A DNA stretch of 64,000 bases, taken from the NCBI GenBank assembly GCA_003220535.1, contig QHSU01000070.1, positions 124,001-188,000 of the forward strand, read 5' to 3'. Positions 55,139 to 64,000 of this stretch are shown in pieces (positions within the stretch are counted from its first letter, which is position 1; the number at the start of each line of letters is the position of its first letter). The position numbers and the translations under genes are program-made. The notes under the pieces are model-generated. The model saw only the letters and a list, made by a program, of their open reading frames with translations. It was not told the origin of the DNA and did not search any database. Origin of the DNA: Candidatus Rokuibacteriota bacterium. GTDB lineage: Bacteria > Methylomirabilota > Methylomirabilia > Rokubacteriales > CSP1-6.

Positions 55139-56532
55139 GCAGATATTCGGCGTAAGCGCGTTGCGGCGAGCCAGCAGAGCGCCGCGACGACGCCGTAGGC
55201 GCCGGCGACCTGTCTCGGGAGGATCGCCGGCGCGGCCCACGGCCAGAAGAGCGCACCGCTGGCGAGCGGCGAATGGATCACGCCGAAGAGCGCGGCGACG
55301 CTCGCAACCGCGAATAGGAGACCAGCGACCACCAATCGGTGGTCGATGATCGCCGCCAGCGCCCATCCCCAGAGCACGGCGGTCAAGATGAATCCGTTCC
55401 CCAGCGCGAGCAGCGCCTGGTAGCCGACGGCGGCGTCGCCCGTGAGGGCGGTCGGCGAGGTGCCGAGCGCCGAGAGGAGGCTTCCCGATTCGATCAGCAC
55501 GACCGCCGCCGCCACCGGCACGAACGTGACGGCGACCGCGGCGCCGTACCGCGGCGGCGTCGCCAGGAACCCCTGGGCGGTGATCTCCAGACCGATGAAG
55601 ACGAGGATCGGCGCGATCGCCGCTTCCGGCAACACGCCGATGAGCAGCGAGAGCACGCCCGCGGCCGACCCCGCGCCGATCACGAGTCCGGTGGCGAGCG
55701 TGTAGCCGGCGCGCGCGCCCATCGCCTTGTAGGCGGGGTGGCCGATGTAGGGCGTGTTCTGGATGACGCCGCCGCAGCACCCCGCCAGGACGGTGGCCGC
55801 GGCTTCGGTCAACAGGATGTCGCGCGCGCGGTACTCGTCACCGGCGGCGGCCGCGCTCTCCGTGTTGTCGATCCCGCCGATGGTCGTCACGAGCGCGAAC
55901 GGGAGCGCGATCGACAGATACGGCAACGTCTCGGGCAGCGCGTCGAGCCAGCCGAGCGTGGGCCAGGGCAACGCGAGGCGGAGCGGGCCGCTGGCGATCG
56001 TGCCGCTGGGGCCCAGGTCGACCCCCGCGCGCCCCCAGAAGATCAGCGCGCCCGCGAGCACCGACACGAACGCCCCCGGGAGCCCGAAGGGCATGCGCAC
56101 CCGACCGAAGAGAGCCAGCAGCAAGAGGATCAGCGCGACCAGCCCGACCAGCGGGTCGCGGAAGATCTTGAGCATGGGGAGGAAGGCGATCAACAGGATC
56201 GACACGCCTCCGATCGACCCGAGGAGCGCGGCGCGGGGCACGACCCGTCGGGCCCAGTCGCCGCCGAAGGCGAGACCGAGCTTGGCGAGTCCGATCGCGA
56301 TCGTCGCCGCCATGCCCACCTTCCATGCGAGGACCGGGTCACCGGTCGCGAGCATCACGGGGCCGAGCACGCCGAACACCATCGCGAACAGGGTCGGCGT
56401 GTCGATGCCGAAGGGCATCGCGGTGACGTCCTCGTGCCCCGTGCGGCGCATGAGCCTCACGGCCAGCCACGTGTAGACGAGGTCGCCGGCAAGAACGCCG
56501 AGCGCGGTCCCGGGTACCATCCGCTGGAGCAC
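55135..56532 (-). CDS. NCS2-like nucleobase/anion permease, true start probably further upstream
   Basis: Membrane transporter with at least 12 helices. Family features include MPFGIDTPTLFAMVFGVLGP, the helix-breaking QNTPYIGHPAYKAMGARAGY and TTIGGIDNTESAAAAGDEY. It resembles xanthine/uracil permease relatives whose substrate is unknown. From GTG 56532 the product is 465 residues. However, the frame stays open upstream and translates to convincing family sequence (RAGDLNGFLGLALDNVTQL, ending about FPTDLVL) up to about 56646, with no ATG, GTG or TTG. So the real protein is probably about 38 residues longer and starts at a rare codon such as CTG or ATC. Confidence 0.82.
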   Translation of the reverse strand: MLQRMVPGTALGVLAGDLVYTWLAVRLMRRTGHEDVTAMPFGIDTPTLFAMVFGVLGPVMLATGDPVLAWKVGMAATIAIGLAKLGLAFGGDWARRVVPRAALLGSIGGVSILLIAFLPMLKIFRDPLVGLVALILLLLALFGRVRMPFGLPGAFVSVLAGALIFWGRAGVDLGPSGTIASGPLRLALPWPTLGWLDALPETLPYLSIALPFALVTTIGGIDNTESAAAAGDEYRARDILLTEAAATVLAGCCGGVIQNTPYIGHPAYKAMGARAGYTLATGLVIGAGSAAGVLSLLIGVLPEAAIAPILVFIGLEITAQGFLATPPRYGAAVAVTFVPVAAAVVLIESGSLLSALGTSPTALTGDAAVGYQALLALGNGFILTAVLWGWALAAIIDHRLVVAGLLFAVASVAALFGVIHSPLASGALFWPWAAPAILPRQVAGAYGVVAALCWLAATRLRRISA

Positions 56533-56659
56533 CAGGTCGGTCGGAAACTTGAAGACGCCGATCAGGAGAGAGGAGAGGATGACGAGCTGGGTGACGTTGT
56601 CCAGGGCGAGGCCGAGAAACCCGTTCAGGTCCCCCGCCCGGATCCAGCGCGGGCGGGAA

Positions 56660-56965
56660 CTAGCGAGGCCGGACGTCGGCCACCCCCTGGTCGGCGACCA
56701 GTTCCCGGGCCAGGCCCCGTGTCCGGTCGGCGAGAGCCGAGCACCAGGCGAGGCTACCGCGATGGTCGGCGACGTCGCGGAACGCGAACTCGAGAGGCGG
56801 ACCGAAGCGGTGGCCGAATCTCAGCCGCGCGCCGTACGACTTCCCTTCCCGCTCGTCGTCTTCGTCGAGGACGACCTCGATGCGAGGATCGACCCGCTTG
56901 GCGTGAGCGGTGAGAAAATTCCAGAGCCAGCGAGCGACCTCGTGATACGTCCCGCCCGAAAACAC
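56660..56965 (-). CDS. Short protein of unknown function
   Basis: No family recognised. GTG at 56965 gives 101 residues, soluble and rich in charge: FSGGTYHEVARWLWNFLTA, then VDPRIEVVLDEDDE, a YGARLRFGH strand and a helical ELVADQGVADVRPR end. No signal peptide. Its stop lies within the open N-terminal extension of the permease frame, so the two are probably coupled. Frame use and codon composition look coding; function open. Confidence 0.6.
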   Translation of the reverse strand: MFSGGTYHEVARWLWNFLTAHAKRVDPRIEVVLDEDDEREGKSYGARLRFGHRFGPPLEFAFRDVADHRGSLAWCSALADRTRGLARELVADQGVADVRPR

Positions 56966-57043
56966 GCGGGCATTCTAGCACCCGGCCATTGATGGGATCG
57001 ACATCGGGGAATCGACAGCGGAAGGAGGAATCCGGGAGGAAGT

Positions 57044-57068
57044 GGGGGGACCAGTCGTTGGTCCCCCC
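57044..57068 (-). terminator. Hairpin after nrdJ
   Basis: GGGGGGACCA (57044-57053) and TGGTCCCCCC (57059-57068) form a perfect 10-bp stem with a 5-base loop, 21 bases past the nrdJ stop. There is no real T tract. It lies in a 124-base gap (56966-57089) with no gene. Confidence 0.6.
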
Positions 57069-57089
57069 CCCATGCCGTCGAGACAGCCC

Positions 57090-59384
57090 TCAGCACTCGT
57101 TGAAGCCGCACGACAGGCACTTCTTGCAACCTTCCTCATAGATGAAGGTCGCCTGACCACACTCTTTACAGAGGTCGCCGATCTGCTTCCGTGGGTCGCC
57201 TCCGACGACCGGCACCTCAGCCTCGGGCTTCACCTCACCGATATGCTCGGCCAGCGTCCGCGACAGCGCGTCGGGCAGCGAGAGGATCTTGGCGGGTCCG
57301 AACCCCGTCGGCTGGCCCCCGCCGATTCGAGACAGCTGGCCGATGACCTCCTCGAGTCGCCGCTGAGCCGAGAGTGGCGAAGGCAGCCTCAGGATTAATG
57401 AAATCAGTCGTCCCAGAGCTTCGGCCACCGCCATCGTATCCGAGCCGCCTTTGCCGACCTGGACGAAGACCTCGAAGGGCTCGCGATCTTCGGTCTCGGT
57501 GACCGTGATCCATGCGGTCCCGATCGGAGTCTGGGTACGGTAGGTCGACCCCCTGAGGCTGCGCGGCCGTGGCTTGATGACGGCCTGGCCGGTCGTCGCC
57601 GCGACCGAGGCGCTCTTGTCCTTCTTCGCCGAGACCCCGATGTTCAGCACCTGCTCGCCCTTGCAGCCGTCGCGGAATACCGTGATGCCGAGGCAGCCGA
57701 GCTCCCACGCGAGCCGGTAGGCGCGGGCCACGTCCTCCTCGCCGGCACCGTTGGGCAAGTTGATGGTCTTCGAGACGCCGTTGTCGGTCGACCGCTGGAA
57801 CGCGGCCTGATGCCGCACGTGCCACTCGGAGCCGATCTCGTGCGAGGTCTTGAAGACCCGTGACGCGTGCTCTGGAAGACCGCGGATCCCGTGGAGGGAG
57901 CCGCGCTTGGCGATCTCCTGCATGAGCGCGTCCGAGTAGAACGCCTGCTCCTTCGCGATGCGCTCGAACGTCTCGTTCACGAACGTCAGGACGCGTTCGC
58001 CGTCGGGCTGCTTCACGCGATGCTCGAACGCCAGCGCGAAGATCGGCTCGACACCGGATGAGCAGCCGGCGATCATCGAGATCGTTCCGGTGGGCGCGAT
58101 CGTCGTCACGGTCGAGTTGCGCATCGGCCGCGCGCTCTTGTAGATCGAGCGGTCCCAGTTCGGGAACGGGCCACGCTCCTCGGCGAGCTTCGCCGACTGA
58201 TCGTGGGATTTCTCCTTGATGAAGGCCATCAGCCGATCGCCGAGCTCGGTCGCCTCCTGGCTGTCGTAGGGGATGCCCAGCGTGAAGAGGAGATCGGCCC
58301 AGCCCATGATGCCCAGCCCGATCCGGCGATTGGCCTTGACGGTCGCGTCGATCTCCGGCAGCGGGTACGGATTCATGTCGATGACGTCGTCGAGGAAGCG
58401 CACGGCGAGTCGCACCACGCGTTCCATCTCGTCCCAGTCGATCGACCACTCGCCCTCGTCACTCCGCCGGGCGAACTTCGAGACGTTGAGCGAGCCGAGG
58501 TTGCAAGCCTCGTTGGGCAGCAGAGGCTGCTCTCCGCACGGATTGGTTGCCTCCACCACGCCGATCTCCGGCGTCGGGTTGGCCGGGCTCGCGTTGATCC
58601 GATCGATGAAGACCATCCCCGGGTCGCCCGTCCGCCACGCCGCGCGGACGATCCGGTCGAAGACCTCCTTGGCGGAGAGCCGCCCTGTCACCTCGCCGCT
58701 GTGCGGGTTGATCAGGTCGTATTCCCCGCCCGAGGCCAGGGCGTCCATGAACCGGTCGGTCGCCGCGACGGAGATGTTGAAGTTGGTGATGCCCCCGTCG
58801 AGCTTGCAGTCTATGAACTCGAGGATGTCCGGGTGATCGACCCGGAGGATCCCCATGTTGGCGCCCCGCCGAGTCCCCCCCTGCTTCACCGCTTCAGTGG
58901 CGCTGTTGAACACGCGCAGGAAGGAGACGGGTCCCGAGGCCCGCCCGCCGGTCGAGGCCACGATGTCATCCTTGGGCCGCAGCCGCGAGAACGCAAAACC
59001 GGTCCCGCCGCCGGACTTGTGGATGATCGCCGCCGCCTTGACGGAGTCGAAGATCTCCTCCATCGAGTCGCCCACGGGCAGCACGTAGCACGCCGAGTAC
59101 TGCAGGCCGTTGCCCTTCCCGGCATTCATGAGGGTGGGCGAATTCGGGAGGAAGTCGCCCTCGATCATGATGTCGTAGAACGCCGCTGCGACCTCCCTGA
59201 CGGCGGCCTCGCTTCGACCGTACCGTGCTTCGCCTGTCGCGATAGTCAGCGCGACCCGCCAGCACATCTCCTCCGGGGTTTCGACGACCTCGCCCCCCTG
59301 GCGCATGAGGTAGCGCTCCCTGAGCACCCGTAGGGCTGGCTCGTTCCACTTCCCGACTTTCGCCGGGCGAGTCTCAGACAACAT
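57090..59384 (-). CDS. nrdJ: Adenosylcobalamin-dependent (class II) ribonucleotide reductase
   Basis: Reduces ribonucleotides to deoxyribonucleotides with a B12-generated thiyl radical, with or without oxygen. The 764 residues have LPNSPTLMNAG, the redox cysteine in YSACYVLPV, HKSGGGTGFAFS, the active-site NPCGEQPLLPNEACNLGS and TTIAPTGTIS. The C-terminus is a zinc-ribbon-like tail (CKECG, then CKKCLSCGFNEC) that carries the reducing cysteines. ATG 59384 has AAGGAGG 7 bases upstream; GTG 59390 would sit too close to it. No class I or III reductase is in the window. No intein is inserted. Confidence 0.96.
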   Translation of the reverse strand: MLSETRPAKVGKWNEPALRVLRERYLMRQGGEVVETPEEMCWRVALTIATGEARYGRSEAAVREVAAAFYDIMIEGDFLPNSPTLMNAGKGNGLQYSACYVLPVGDSMEEIFDSVKAAAIIHKSGGGTGFAFSRLRPKDDIVASTGGRASGPVSFLRVFNSATEAVKQGGTRRGANMGILRVDHPDILEFIDCKLDGGITNFNISVAATDRFMDALASGGEYDLINPHSGEVTGRLSAKEVFDRIVRAAWRTGDPGMVFIDRINASPANPTPEIGVVEATNPCGEQPLLPNEACNLGSLNVSKFARRSDEGEWSIDWDEMERVVRLAVRFLDDVIDMNPYPLPEIDATVKANRRIGLGIMGWADLLFTLGIPYDSQEATELGDRLMAFIKEKSHDQSAKLAEERGPFPNWDRSIYKSARPMRNSTVTTIAPTGTISMIAGCSSGVEPIFALAFEHRVKQPDGERVLTFVNETFERIAKEQAFYSDALMQEIAKRGSLHGIRGLPEHASRVFKTSHEIGSEWHVRHQAAFQRSTDNGVSKTINLPNGAGEEDVARAYRLAWELGCLGITVFRDGCKGEQVLNIGVSAKKDKSASVAATTGQAVIKPRPRSLRGSTYRTQTPIGTAWITVTETEDREPFEVFVQVGKGGSDTMAVAEALGRLISLILRLPSPLSAQRRLEEVIGQLSRIGGGQPTGFGPAKILSLPDALSRTLAEHIGEVKPEAEVPVVGGDPRKQIGDLCKECGQATFIYEEGCKKCLSCGFNEC

Positions 59385-59438
59385 TCCCACTCCTCCTTCC
59401 GATCCCTACTGCGGTCAATGACAGACCTTCTGGTCCAA

Positions 59439-59486
59439 TTACTATATCTTGTGGTGAGCGCGAATCTAGCACGCTGAATCTAGCGG
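59439..59486. promoter_or_regulatory. Two NrdR-box-like operators upstream of nrdJ
   Basis: TTACTATATCTTGTGG at 59439-59454 matches the NrdR consensus ACACWATATMTTGTGT closely (13 of 16). A weaker copy, ACGCTGAATCTAGCGG at 59471-59486, starts exactly 32 bp away, three helical turns, as known for paired NrdR boxes. The first box also contains TATAGT on the minus strand, a likely nrdJ -10. Confidence 0.65.
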
Positions 59487-59570
59487 CCGTCAAGAAAAAA
59501 GGTATCCACCGCGCGTCCACCATCTATCCACCGACGAGCCCCAAGGTCTTCAGGGCCGTCACGCACTGCG

Positions 59571-59579
59571 TGGTATTCT
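59571..59579 (+). promoter_or_regulatory. Extended -10 before the TolC-type gene
   Basis: TGGTATTCT is an extended -10 (TG-N-TATTCT) ending 10 bases before the ATG at 59590, leaving almost no leader. No good -35 is visible. Confidence 0.4.
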
Positions 59580-59589
59580 CTTGTCCGCC

Positions 59590-60921
59590 ATGCCGAGTTT
59601 TCGAGTGATCATTCTGCTCGCGCTGCTCATCACTATTTTGCCTTGTGCGCACGCCGCGCGAGCGCAGACCTCGCCTCCTCCGCAGCCGCCCCAGGTCGCC
59701 GGTCGTGTCTTGACGCTCGAGGAGTGCATCGGCATCGCGCTCGAAGCCCAGCCGAGGATCCAGGCCACGCTGTTCGACTATGCCGCGGCGCGCTATCGGG
59801 TAAATCAGGCCCTGGCGCCGCTCCTGCCTCAGATGACCGGTCTGGTCTCAGCCCAGCGGAGCCAGGGGACCAGCCTCTCTACCTCGTCGACGGGCGCGAC
59901 CGTGCCCGTGTTCATCAACAGAAATCTGAACGACACCCTCGTCGCTCAGGTCCAGCTCTCCCAGCTCCTGTTCGACTTCGGCAAGAACCTCGCGGCGACC
60001 GAGGCAGCGCGGAAGCTCGCCGAGGTCGCGGTCGAGAACGTCGAGCTCCAGCGGCAGCTCATCTCGCTGGCGGTCAAGGAGGCATACACGAACACGCTGT
60101 TCAGTCAGCGCCTCATCCGCGTGCAGGAGCAGGCGCTCGAGCGCGGCGAGCTCAACCTGCGCTCCGCCAAAGGATTTTTCGATGTCGGCACGCGGCCCAA
60201 GTCCGACGTCGCGCGAGCCGAGGTGGACGTGGCGAACGCGCGGGTCGATCTCATCAGAGCCAGGAACGCCCTGCGCACCGCCATCGTCGCCCTCAACACT
60301 GCGATGGCGATCAACGTCGACACGCCGACCCAGATCGTCGACAACCTCGTCTATCAGCCCGTGACACTCGACCGTCAGCAGCTCCGGAGCAGCTCGCTCA
60401 TCCAGCGCCCGGAGTACCGGCAGGCGAAGCTCCAGGCCGCGGCTGCCGAGGCGACCGAGCGGCAAACCTTCCGCAATTTCTTCCCGGACATCTCGGGCAG
60501 CGGCAGCTACGGGGGCACCCAGGCCCAGCTCAACGAGGCCTGGACGCTCGGCCTGACGTTTTCCTGGTCGCTCTTCGACGGTGGCGGGCGGATCGCACGG
60601 TACCAGGAGGCCAAGGCGAACCTCGAGGGCGCGAAGGCGCGCGTGAAGTCGACCGAGCTCGACATCGTGCAGAACGTCGAGCAGGCGGAGATCGCCGTCG
60701 AGGAGGCGCAGGAGCGGATCCAGGCGGCGCAGACCCTGGTCGCCTCCGCCCAGGAGAATTTCCGGCTGGCCCAGGGGCGCTTCGACGCCGGCGTCGGCAC
60801 CATCCTCGAGCTGACGGACGCGCAACTCGCCCTCACGCAGGCCCAGAACACCGAGAGCCAGGCCCTGGCCGACTACCGGATCGCCCTGGCTCGGCTCGAT
60901 CGCGCGGTCGGCCGTCGCTAG
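59590..60921 (+). CDS. TolC-family outer-membrane efflux protein
   Basis: Outer-membrane channel of a tripartite pump. The 443 residues have a signal peptide (VIILLALLITILPCAHA, cleavage near ARA-Q) and two repeats of the TolC fold with long helical coiled coils (ALERGELNLRSAKGFFDVGTRPKSDVARAEVDVANA; FRLAQGRFDAGVGTILELTDAQLAL is the matching second repeat). ATG 59590 fits the -10 spacing; a TTG at 59581 is possible. It heads the operon with MacA- and MacB-like genes. Confidence 0.92.
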   Translation: MPSFRVIILLALLITILPCAHAARAQTSPPPQPPQVAGRVLTLEECIGIALEAQPRIQATLFDYAAARYRVNQALAPLLPQMTGLVSAQRSQGTSLSTSSTGATVPVFINRNLNDTLVAQVQLSQLLFDFGKNLAATEAARKLAEVAVENVELQRQLISLAVKEAYTNTLFSQRLIRVQEQALERGELNLRSAKGFFDVGTRPKSDVARAEVDVANARVDLIRARNALRTAIVALNTAMAINVDTPTQIVDNLVYQPVTLDRQQLRSSSLIQRPEYRQAKLQAAAAEATERQTFRNFFPDISGSGSYGGTQAQLNEAWTLGLTFSWSLFDGGGRIARYQEAKANLEGAKARVKSTELDIVQNVEQAEIAVEEAQERIQAAQTLVASAQENFRLAQGRFDAGVGTILELTDAQLALTQAQNTESQALADYRIALARLDRAVGRR

Positions 60922-60964
60922 GGCTTGGGAAACAGGGCGTCTCTCAGCAACGTCTAAGCCAGTG

Positions 60965-62608
60965 ATGAGGCGGGTCATCTCGCTGGCGATCGTGGCAGCT
61001 CTCGTGGGCGGCGCCGTCTGGGCTTACCTCTACACCCAGAGCCGCGGCAACGTCCCGAAATACCGTATGGTCCGAGTCGAGCGCGGCCCCCTCACCGCGG
61101 CGGTGTCGGCGACGGGCAATCTCAACGCCGTCATCACGGTGCAGGTCGGGAGCCAGGTGTCGGGCCAGATCAAGGACCTGCTGGTCGACTTCAATTCGAT
61201 CGTGAAGAAGAATCAGGTCATCGCGCGGATCGATCAGGACATCTTCGTGGCCAAGGTCAATCAGGCCAAGGCCGACGTCGACTCGGCGAAGGCGACGGTG
61301 CTCAACCAGGAGGCTCAGATCGAACGGGCGCGCGCCGACGTCGAGAACGCCAGGGCAGCCCTCGCCGAGGGCAAGGCGCAGACGGCGAAGGCGCAGGTCG
61401 CCGTCGTCGACGCCAAGCGCGACTACGACCGCAAGACGGAGCTGTTCGCCCGGAAGCTCATCGCCAAGAGCGACCTCGATTCGTCGCAGGCAACGCACGA
61501 CTCGGCGATCGCCCAGCTCGAGTCGGCAAAGGCGCACGAGCAGGCGCTCGATTCCTCCATCCAGTCGGCGACCGCGCAGCTCCGGGTGGCGCAGGCCATG
61601 GCCGTGTCGGCGCGCGCGCAGGTGGAGCAGAAGAACGCCGCCCTCAAGCAGGCCCAGGTCGATCTCGATCACACGACGATCCTGGCGCCCGTGGACGGCG
61701 TCGTCGTCTCGCGTCAGGTGGACGTGGGCCAGACCGTCGCGGCGAGCCTCCAGGCGCCGATCCTCTTCACGATCGCGCAGGACCTGACGAAGATGCAGGT
61801 CGAGACGAGCGTGGACGAGGCCGACATCGGGCGCCTCAAGCTCGAGGATCGCGCCACCTTCACCGTCGACGCGTTCCCCGGCGAGACGTTCGAGGGGACC
61901 GTGACCCAGATCCGCAAGGCCCCCCAGGTCGTCCAGAACGTCGTGACCTACACGGTCATCGTCGCCGTCGCGAATCCGTCGGGGAGGCTGATGCCCGGGA
62001 TGACGGCCAACGTCAAGCTCGTCGTCGCCCAGAAGCCGAGCGTCCTCAAGGTGCCGAACGCCGCGCTCCGGTTCCGTCCTGCGGGTGTCGAGGCGGCGGC
62101 GCCGGCCGCGCCCGCAGGGGGCGGAGGCGGGTCGGCGAGCGGCGGGCTCCCCTCGACGGAGCAGATCCGCGATCGTCTCGTCAAGGAGCTCAAGCTCACC
62201 GAGGACCAGCTGAGAAAGCTCGAGCCGATCCTCCAGGATGGCCGCGAGCAGTTCCGGGCGCTTCAGGGGTTGCCCGACGGCGAGCGCCGACCGAAGGCAC
62301 AGAAGATCCGAGAGGCGCAGCGCGCACGCATTCGCGAGATCCTCACCGACGAGCAGAAGGCCCGCTACGACGACATGGCGGGTTCTTCCGGCGGCGAGGG
62401 GCGCGGCGGCACTGCGGGTCGCGTCTGGGTGCTTGGCGCCGACGGCAAGCCGGCGCCGATCACCGTGAACCTCGGGCTGAGCGACGGGACCTCGACCGAA
62501 GTGCTGCGCGGGGACGTGAAGGAGGGCCAGGAAGTCATCGTCGGGTCCGCCGGCGCCGGCGGTCGCGGCACGCAGCCCCAGCCGGGCGCGCCGCGTCTCA
62601 GGCTCTAG
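60965..62608 (+). CDS. MacA-like periplasmic adaptor with an inserted Spy/CpxP-like segment
   Basis: Membrane-fusion protein linking MacB to TolC. The 547 residues have an N-terminal anchor, a split lipoyl domain ([45 protein letters not shown]), a long alpha-helical hairpin at about 95-235 and the beta-barrel ([22 protein letters not shown]). After a Gly-rich linker an extra helical segment at about 396-472 carries two LTxxQ-type motifs ([27 protein letters not shown]) as in Spy/CpxP chaperones. The final membrane-proximal strands resume at [19 protein letters not shown]. Confidence 0.9.
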   Translation: MRRVISLAIVAALVGGAVWAYLYTQSRGNVPKYRMVRVERGPLTAAVSATGNLNAVITVQVGSQVSGQIKDLLVDFNSIVKKNQVIARIDQDIFVAKVNQAKADVDSAKATVLNQEAQIERARADVENARAALAEGKAQTAKAQVAVVDAKRDYDRKTELFARKLIAKSDLDSSQATHDSAIAQLESAKAHEQALDSSIQSATAQLRVAQAMAVSARAQVEQKNAALKQAQVDLDHTTILAPVDGVVVSRQVDVGQTVAASLQAPILFTIAQDLTKMQVETSVDEADIGRLKLEDRATFTVDAFPGETFEGTVTQIRKAPQVVQNVVTYTVIVAVANPSGRLMPGMTANVKLVVAQKPSVLKVPNAALRFRPAGVEAAAPAAPAGGGGGSASGGLPSTEQIRDRLVKELKLTEDQLRKLEPILQDGREQFRALQGLPDGERRPKAQKIREAQRARIREILTDEQKARYDDMAGSSGGEGRGGTAGRVWVLGADGKPAPITVNLGLSDGTSTEVLRGDVKEGQEVIVGSAGAGGRGTQPQPGAPRLRL

Positions 62609-62610
62609 CG

Positions 62611-63360
62611 GTGCCCGCGCCGATCGTCGTCACCGACGGGCTGACGAAGGACTACCACCTGGGCCCGCACACCGTTCACGCGCTTCGCGGTGTGTCGGTG
62701 ACGATCGAGCGCGGGGAGTTCGTCGCGGTCATGGGCCCATCGGGCTCGGGGAAGTCGACCTTCATGAATCTTCTGGGCTGTCTCGACACGCCCAGCGCGG
62801 GGCGCTACGTGCTCGACGGCCAGGACGTCGCCGGCCTCTCGGCGGACGACCTCGCCAGGATCCGGAATACGAAGATCGGGTTCGTCTTCCAGCAGTTCAA
62901 TCTGTTGCCCCGGACGAGCGCGCTCGAGAACGTCGAGCTGCCTCTCCTGTATGCCGCGCTGCCCGCGCGTGAACGCCGGGTCCGGGCGCAGGCGCGGCTG
63001 ACGGCGGTGGGCCTCGCCGACCGCGCCGGACACCATCCGAGCCAGCTCTCGGGCGGCCAGCAGCAACGCGTCGCAATTGCGCGGGCCCTCGTCAATGACC
63101 CGGCGATGATTCTCGCCGACGAGCCCACCGGCAACCTCGACACGCGCACCAGCGTCGAGGTGCTGGCGCTCCTGCAAGGACTCAACCGCGCGGGGCTCAC
63201 GATCGTCCTCGTGACTCACGAGCCGGACATCGCCACGTACGCGAGCCGACATCTGATCTTCCGCGACGGCCGGCTCAGGACCGACGAGCGCGTGGCGGCG
63301 CCGGTCGACGCCGCCGCGGCGCTCACGTCCCTGCCGCGGGAAGACGAGGACGCCGCATGA
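62611..63360 (+). CDS. MacB/LolD-type ABC transporter ATPase
   Basis: ATPase of the efflux unit, 249 residues. Walker [11 protein letters not shown]-loop [10 protein letters not shown], signature LSGGQQQR, Walker [12 protein letters not shown] and H-loop THEPD are intact and typical of the MacB/LolD branch. GTG start 2 bases after macA. In E. coli MacB the ATPase is fused to the permease; here it is a separate gene overlapping it by 4 bases. Confidence 0.95.
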   Translation: MPAPIVVTDGLTKDYHLGPHTVHALRGVSVTIERGEFVAVMGPSGSGKSTFMNLLGCLDTPSAGRYVLDGQDVAGLSADDLARIRNTKIGFVFQQFNLLPRTSALENVELPLLYAALPARERRVRAQARLTAVGLADRAGHHPSQLSGGQQQRVAIARALVNDPAMILADEPTGNLDTRTSVEVLALLQGLNRAGLTIVLVTHEPDIATYASRHLIFRDGRLRTDERVAAPVDAAAALTSLPREDEDAA

Positions 63361-64000
63361 CCGTCTGGCAGAGCGTTCGGATCGCCGGCCGGGCGCTCCG
63401 CGTCAACAAGCTCAGGAGCGCGCTCACGATGCTGGGCATCATCATCGGGGTCAGCGCCGTGATTGCGATGGTGGGGGTCGGGTCGGGCGCCCAGGCCCGC
63501 GTGGCCGAGCAGATCCAGAGCCTCGGGTCGAACCTGATCATTGTCCTCTCGGGCAGCACCAACAGCGCCGGCGTCCGGCTCGGCACGGGGAGCCAGCTCA
63601 CGATCTCGGAAGACGATGCCGTGGCGATCGCCCGCGAGGTCCCGATCGTGCAGGCATCCGCGCCATCGGTTCGTGGCACGGCGCAGGTCGTCTACGGCAA
63701 TCTGAACTGGGCCACCCAGATCCAGGGGGTCACGCCCCCGTACTTCGAGGCGCGTGAGTGGCCCGTCGTCGAGGGCCGCCCGGTCCTCCAGGAGGACGTC
63801 GACGGCGCGACGAAGGTGGCTCTCCTCGGCCAGACGACGGCCCTCAACCTCTTCGGCGAGTCCGACGCGATCGGCCAGATCATCCGGATCAAGAAGGTCC
63901 CGTTCACGGTGGTGGGCCTTCTCTCTCGCAAGGGCCAGAACTCCTGGGGTCAGGATCAGGACGACATCATCCTGGTCCCGCTCTCGACGGCGAAGAAAAA
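63357..64000 (+). CDS. MacB-type ABC transporter permease, C-terminus cut off by the window edge
   Basis: Membrane subunit of the efflux unit. The visible 214 residues start with a family helix ([24 protein letters not shown]), then [20 protein letters not shown] and the periplasmic MacB_PCD domain ([55 protein letters not shown]). The ATG overlaps the ATPase stop (ATGA). About half of a normal 400-residue protein is present; the three C-terminal helices lie beyond the edge. Confidence 0.93.
   Translation, partial: MTVWQSVRIAGRALRVNKLRSALTMLGIIIGVSAVIAMVGVGSGAQARVAEQIQSLGSNLIIVLSGSTNSAGVRLGTGSQLTISEDDAVAIAREVPIVQASAPSVRGTAQVVYGNLNWATQIQGVTPPYFEAREWPVVEGRPVLQEDVDGATKVALLGQTTALNLFGESDAIGQIIRIKKVPFTVVGLLSRKGQNSWGQDQDDIILVPLSTAKK

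Noticed and set aside
57090..59384. Intein in the ribonucleotide reductase
   Set aside because: The length is normal and the active-site motifs are uninterrupted.
59385..59589. Cobalamin riboswitch before the B12-dependent reductase
   Set aside because: The gap is too short and lacks the B12-box; NrdR-like sites explain it better.

Overview
This is 64 kb of a GC-rich Gram-negative bacterial chromosome with tightly packed genes, many of them overlapping by 4 bases (ATGA or GTGA). It carries a near-complete lipopolysaccharide transport set (LptF/LptG, LptC, LptA, LptB, LptE; no LptD), Kdo synthesis genes, sigma-54, an adenosylcobalamin-dependent ribonucleotide reductase, a UPF0182 membrane protein and a bifunctional phosphoglucose/phosphomannose isomerase. 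This mix, the GC bias and the frequent GTG/TTG starts suggest an uncultured soil or subsurface lineage such as Rokubacteria/Methylomirabilota (NC10). That placement is inference: there is no rRNA in the window. No tRNA, rRNA, CRISPR array, insertion sequence or prophage was seen, and no gene-free stretch exceeds 300 bases.

Region by region. 1-4.9 kb (minus): a secreted protein of unknown function, valS, birA and a coaX cut by the window edge. 4.9-8.4 kb (plus): a single gene fusing LptF and LptG, a GC-rich hairpin cluster, a remnant of a ketopantoate reductase gene, and pssA. 8.5-16.2 kb (plus): an accessory catabolic block with an M28-like hydrolase that has lost its usual glutamates, a peptide-type ABC importer (binding protein and two permeases, no ATPases), an isocitrate lyase/PEP mutase family enzyme, a Rieske oxygenase and a frameshifted HicB-like gene. 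16.4-20.7 kb (plus): a glycosidase-glycosyltransferase fusion overlapping an ABC exporter, probably a two-gene glycan synthesis and export unit. 20.7-27 kb (minus): a D-2-hydroxyacid dehydrogenase, a UPF0182 protein, ahcY and metK.

27-41 kb (minus) is one almost gapless envelope gene train: xerD, a CBS-containing tRNA nucleotidyltransferase, pyrG, kdsA, kdsD, lptC, lptA, lptB, rpoN, hpf, rapZ, a family 57 glycoside hydrolase and pgi/pmi. A sequence closely matching a sigma-54 -24/-12 promoter lies just before lptC, so RpoN may control the operon that encodes it. 41-48.5 kb: murJ, rpsT and the leuS-lptE-holA cluster, with a ceramidase-like gene between holA and rpsT. 48.5-53.6 kb (minus): a tandem pair of small secreted paralogues and an HNH-uvrB-uvrC operon. 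53.6-57 kb (minus): a Ppx/GppA phosphatase, a cytochrome c, an NCS2-like permease with no ordinary start codon, and a short unknown gene. 57-59.4 kb (minus): the class II ribonucleotide reductase with two NrdR-box-like sites 32 bp apart upstream. 59.6-64 kb (plus): a TolC-MacA-MacB efflux operon that runs off the right edge; its MacA has a Spy/CpxP-like insertion.

The dominant theme is outer-envelope building: Kdo, lipopolysaccharide transport, lipid II flipping, phospholipid synthesis and glycan export. It is coupled to nitrogen-type regulators (RpoN, RapZ), with ptsN and kdsC missing from their usual places.
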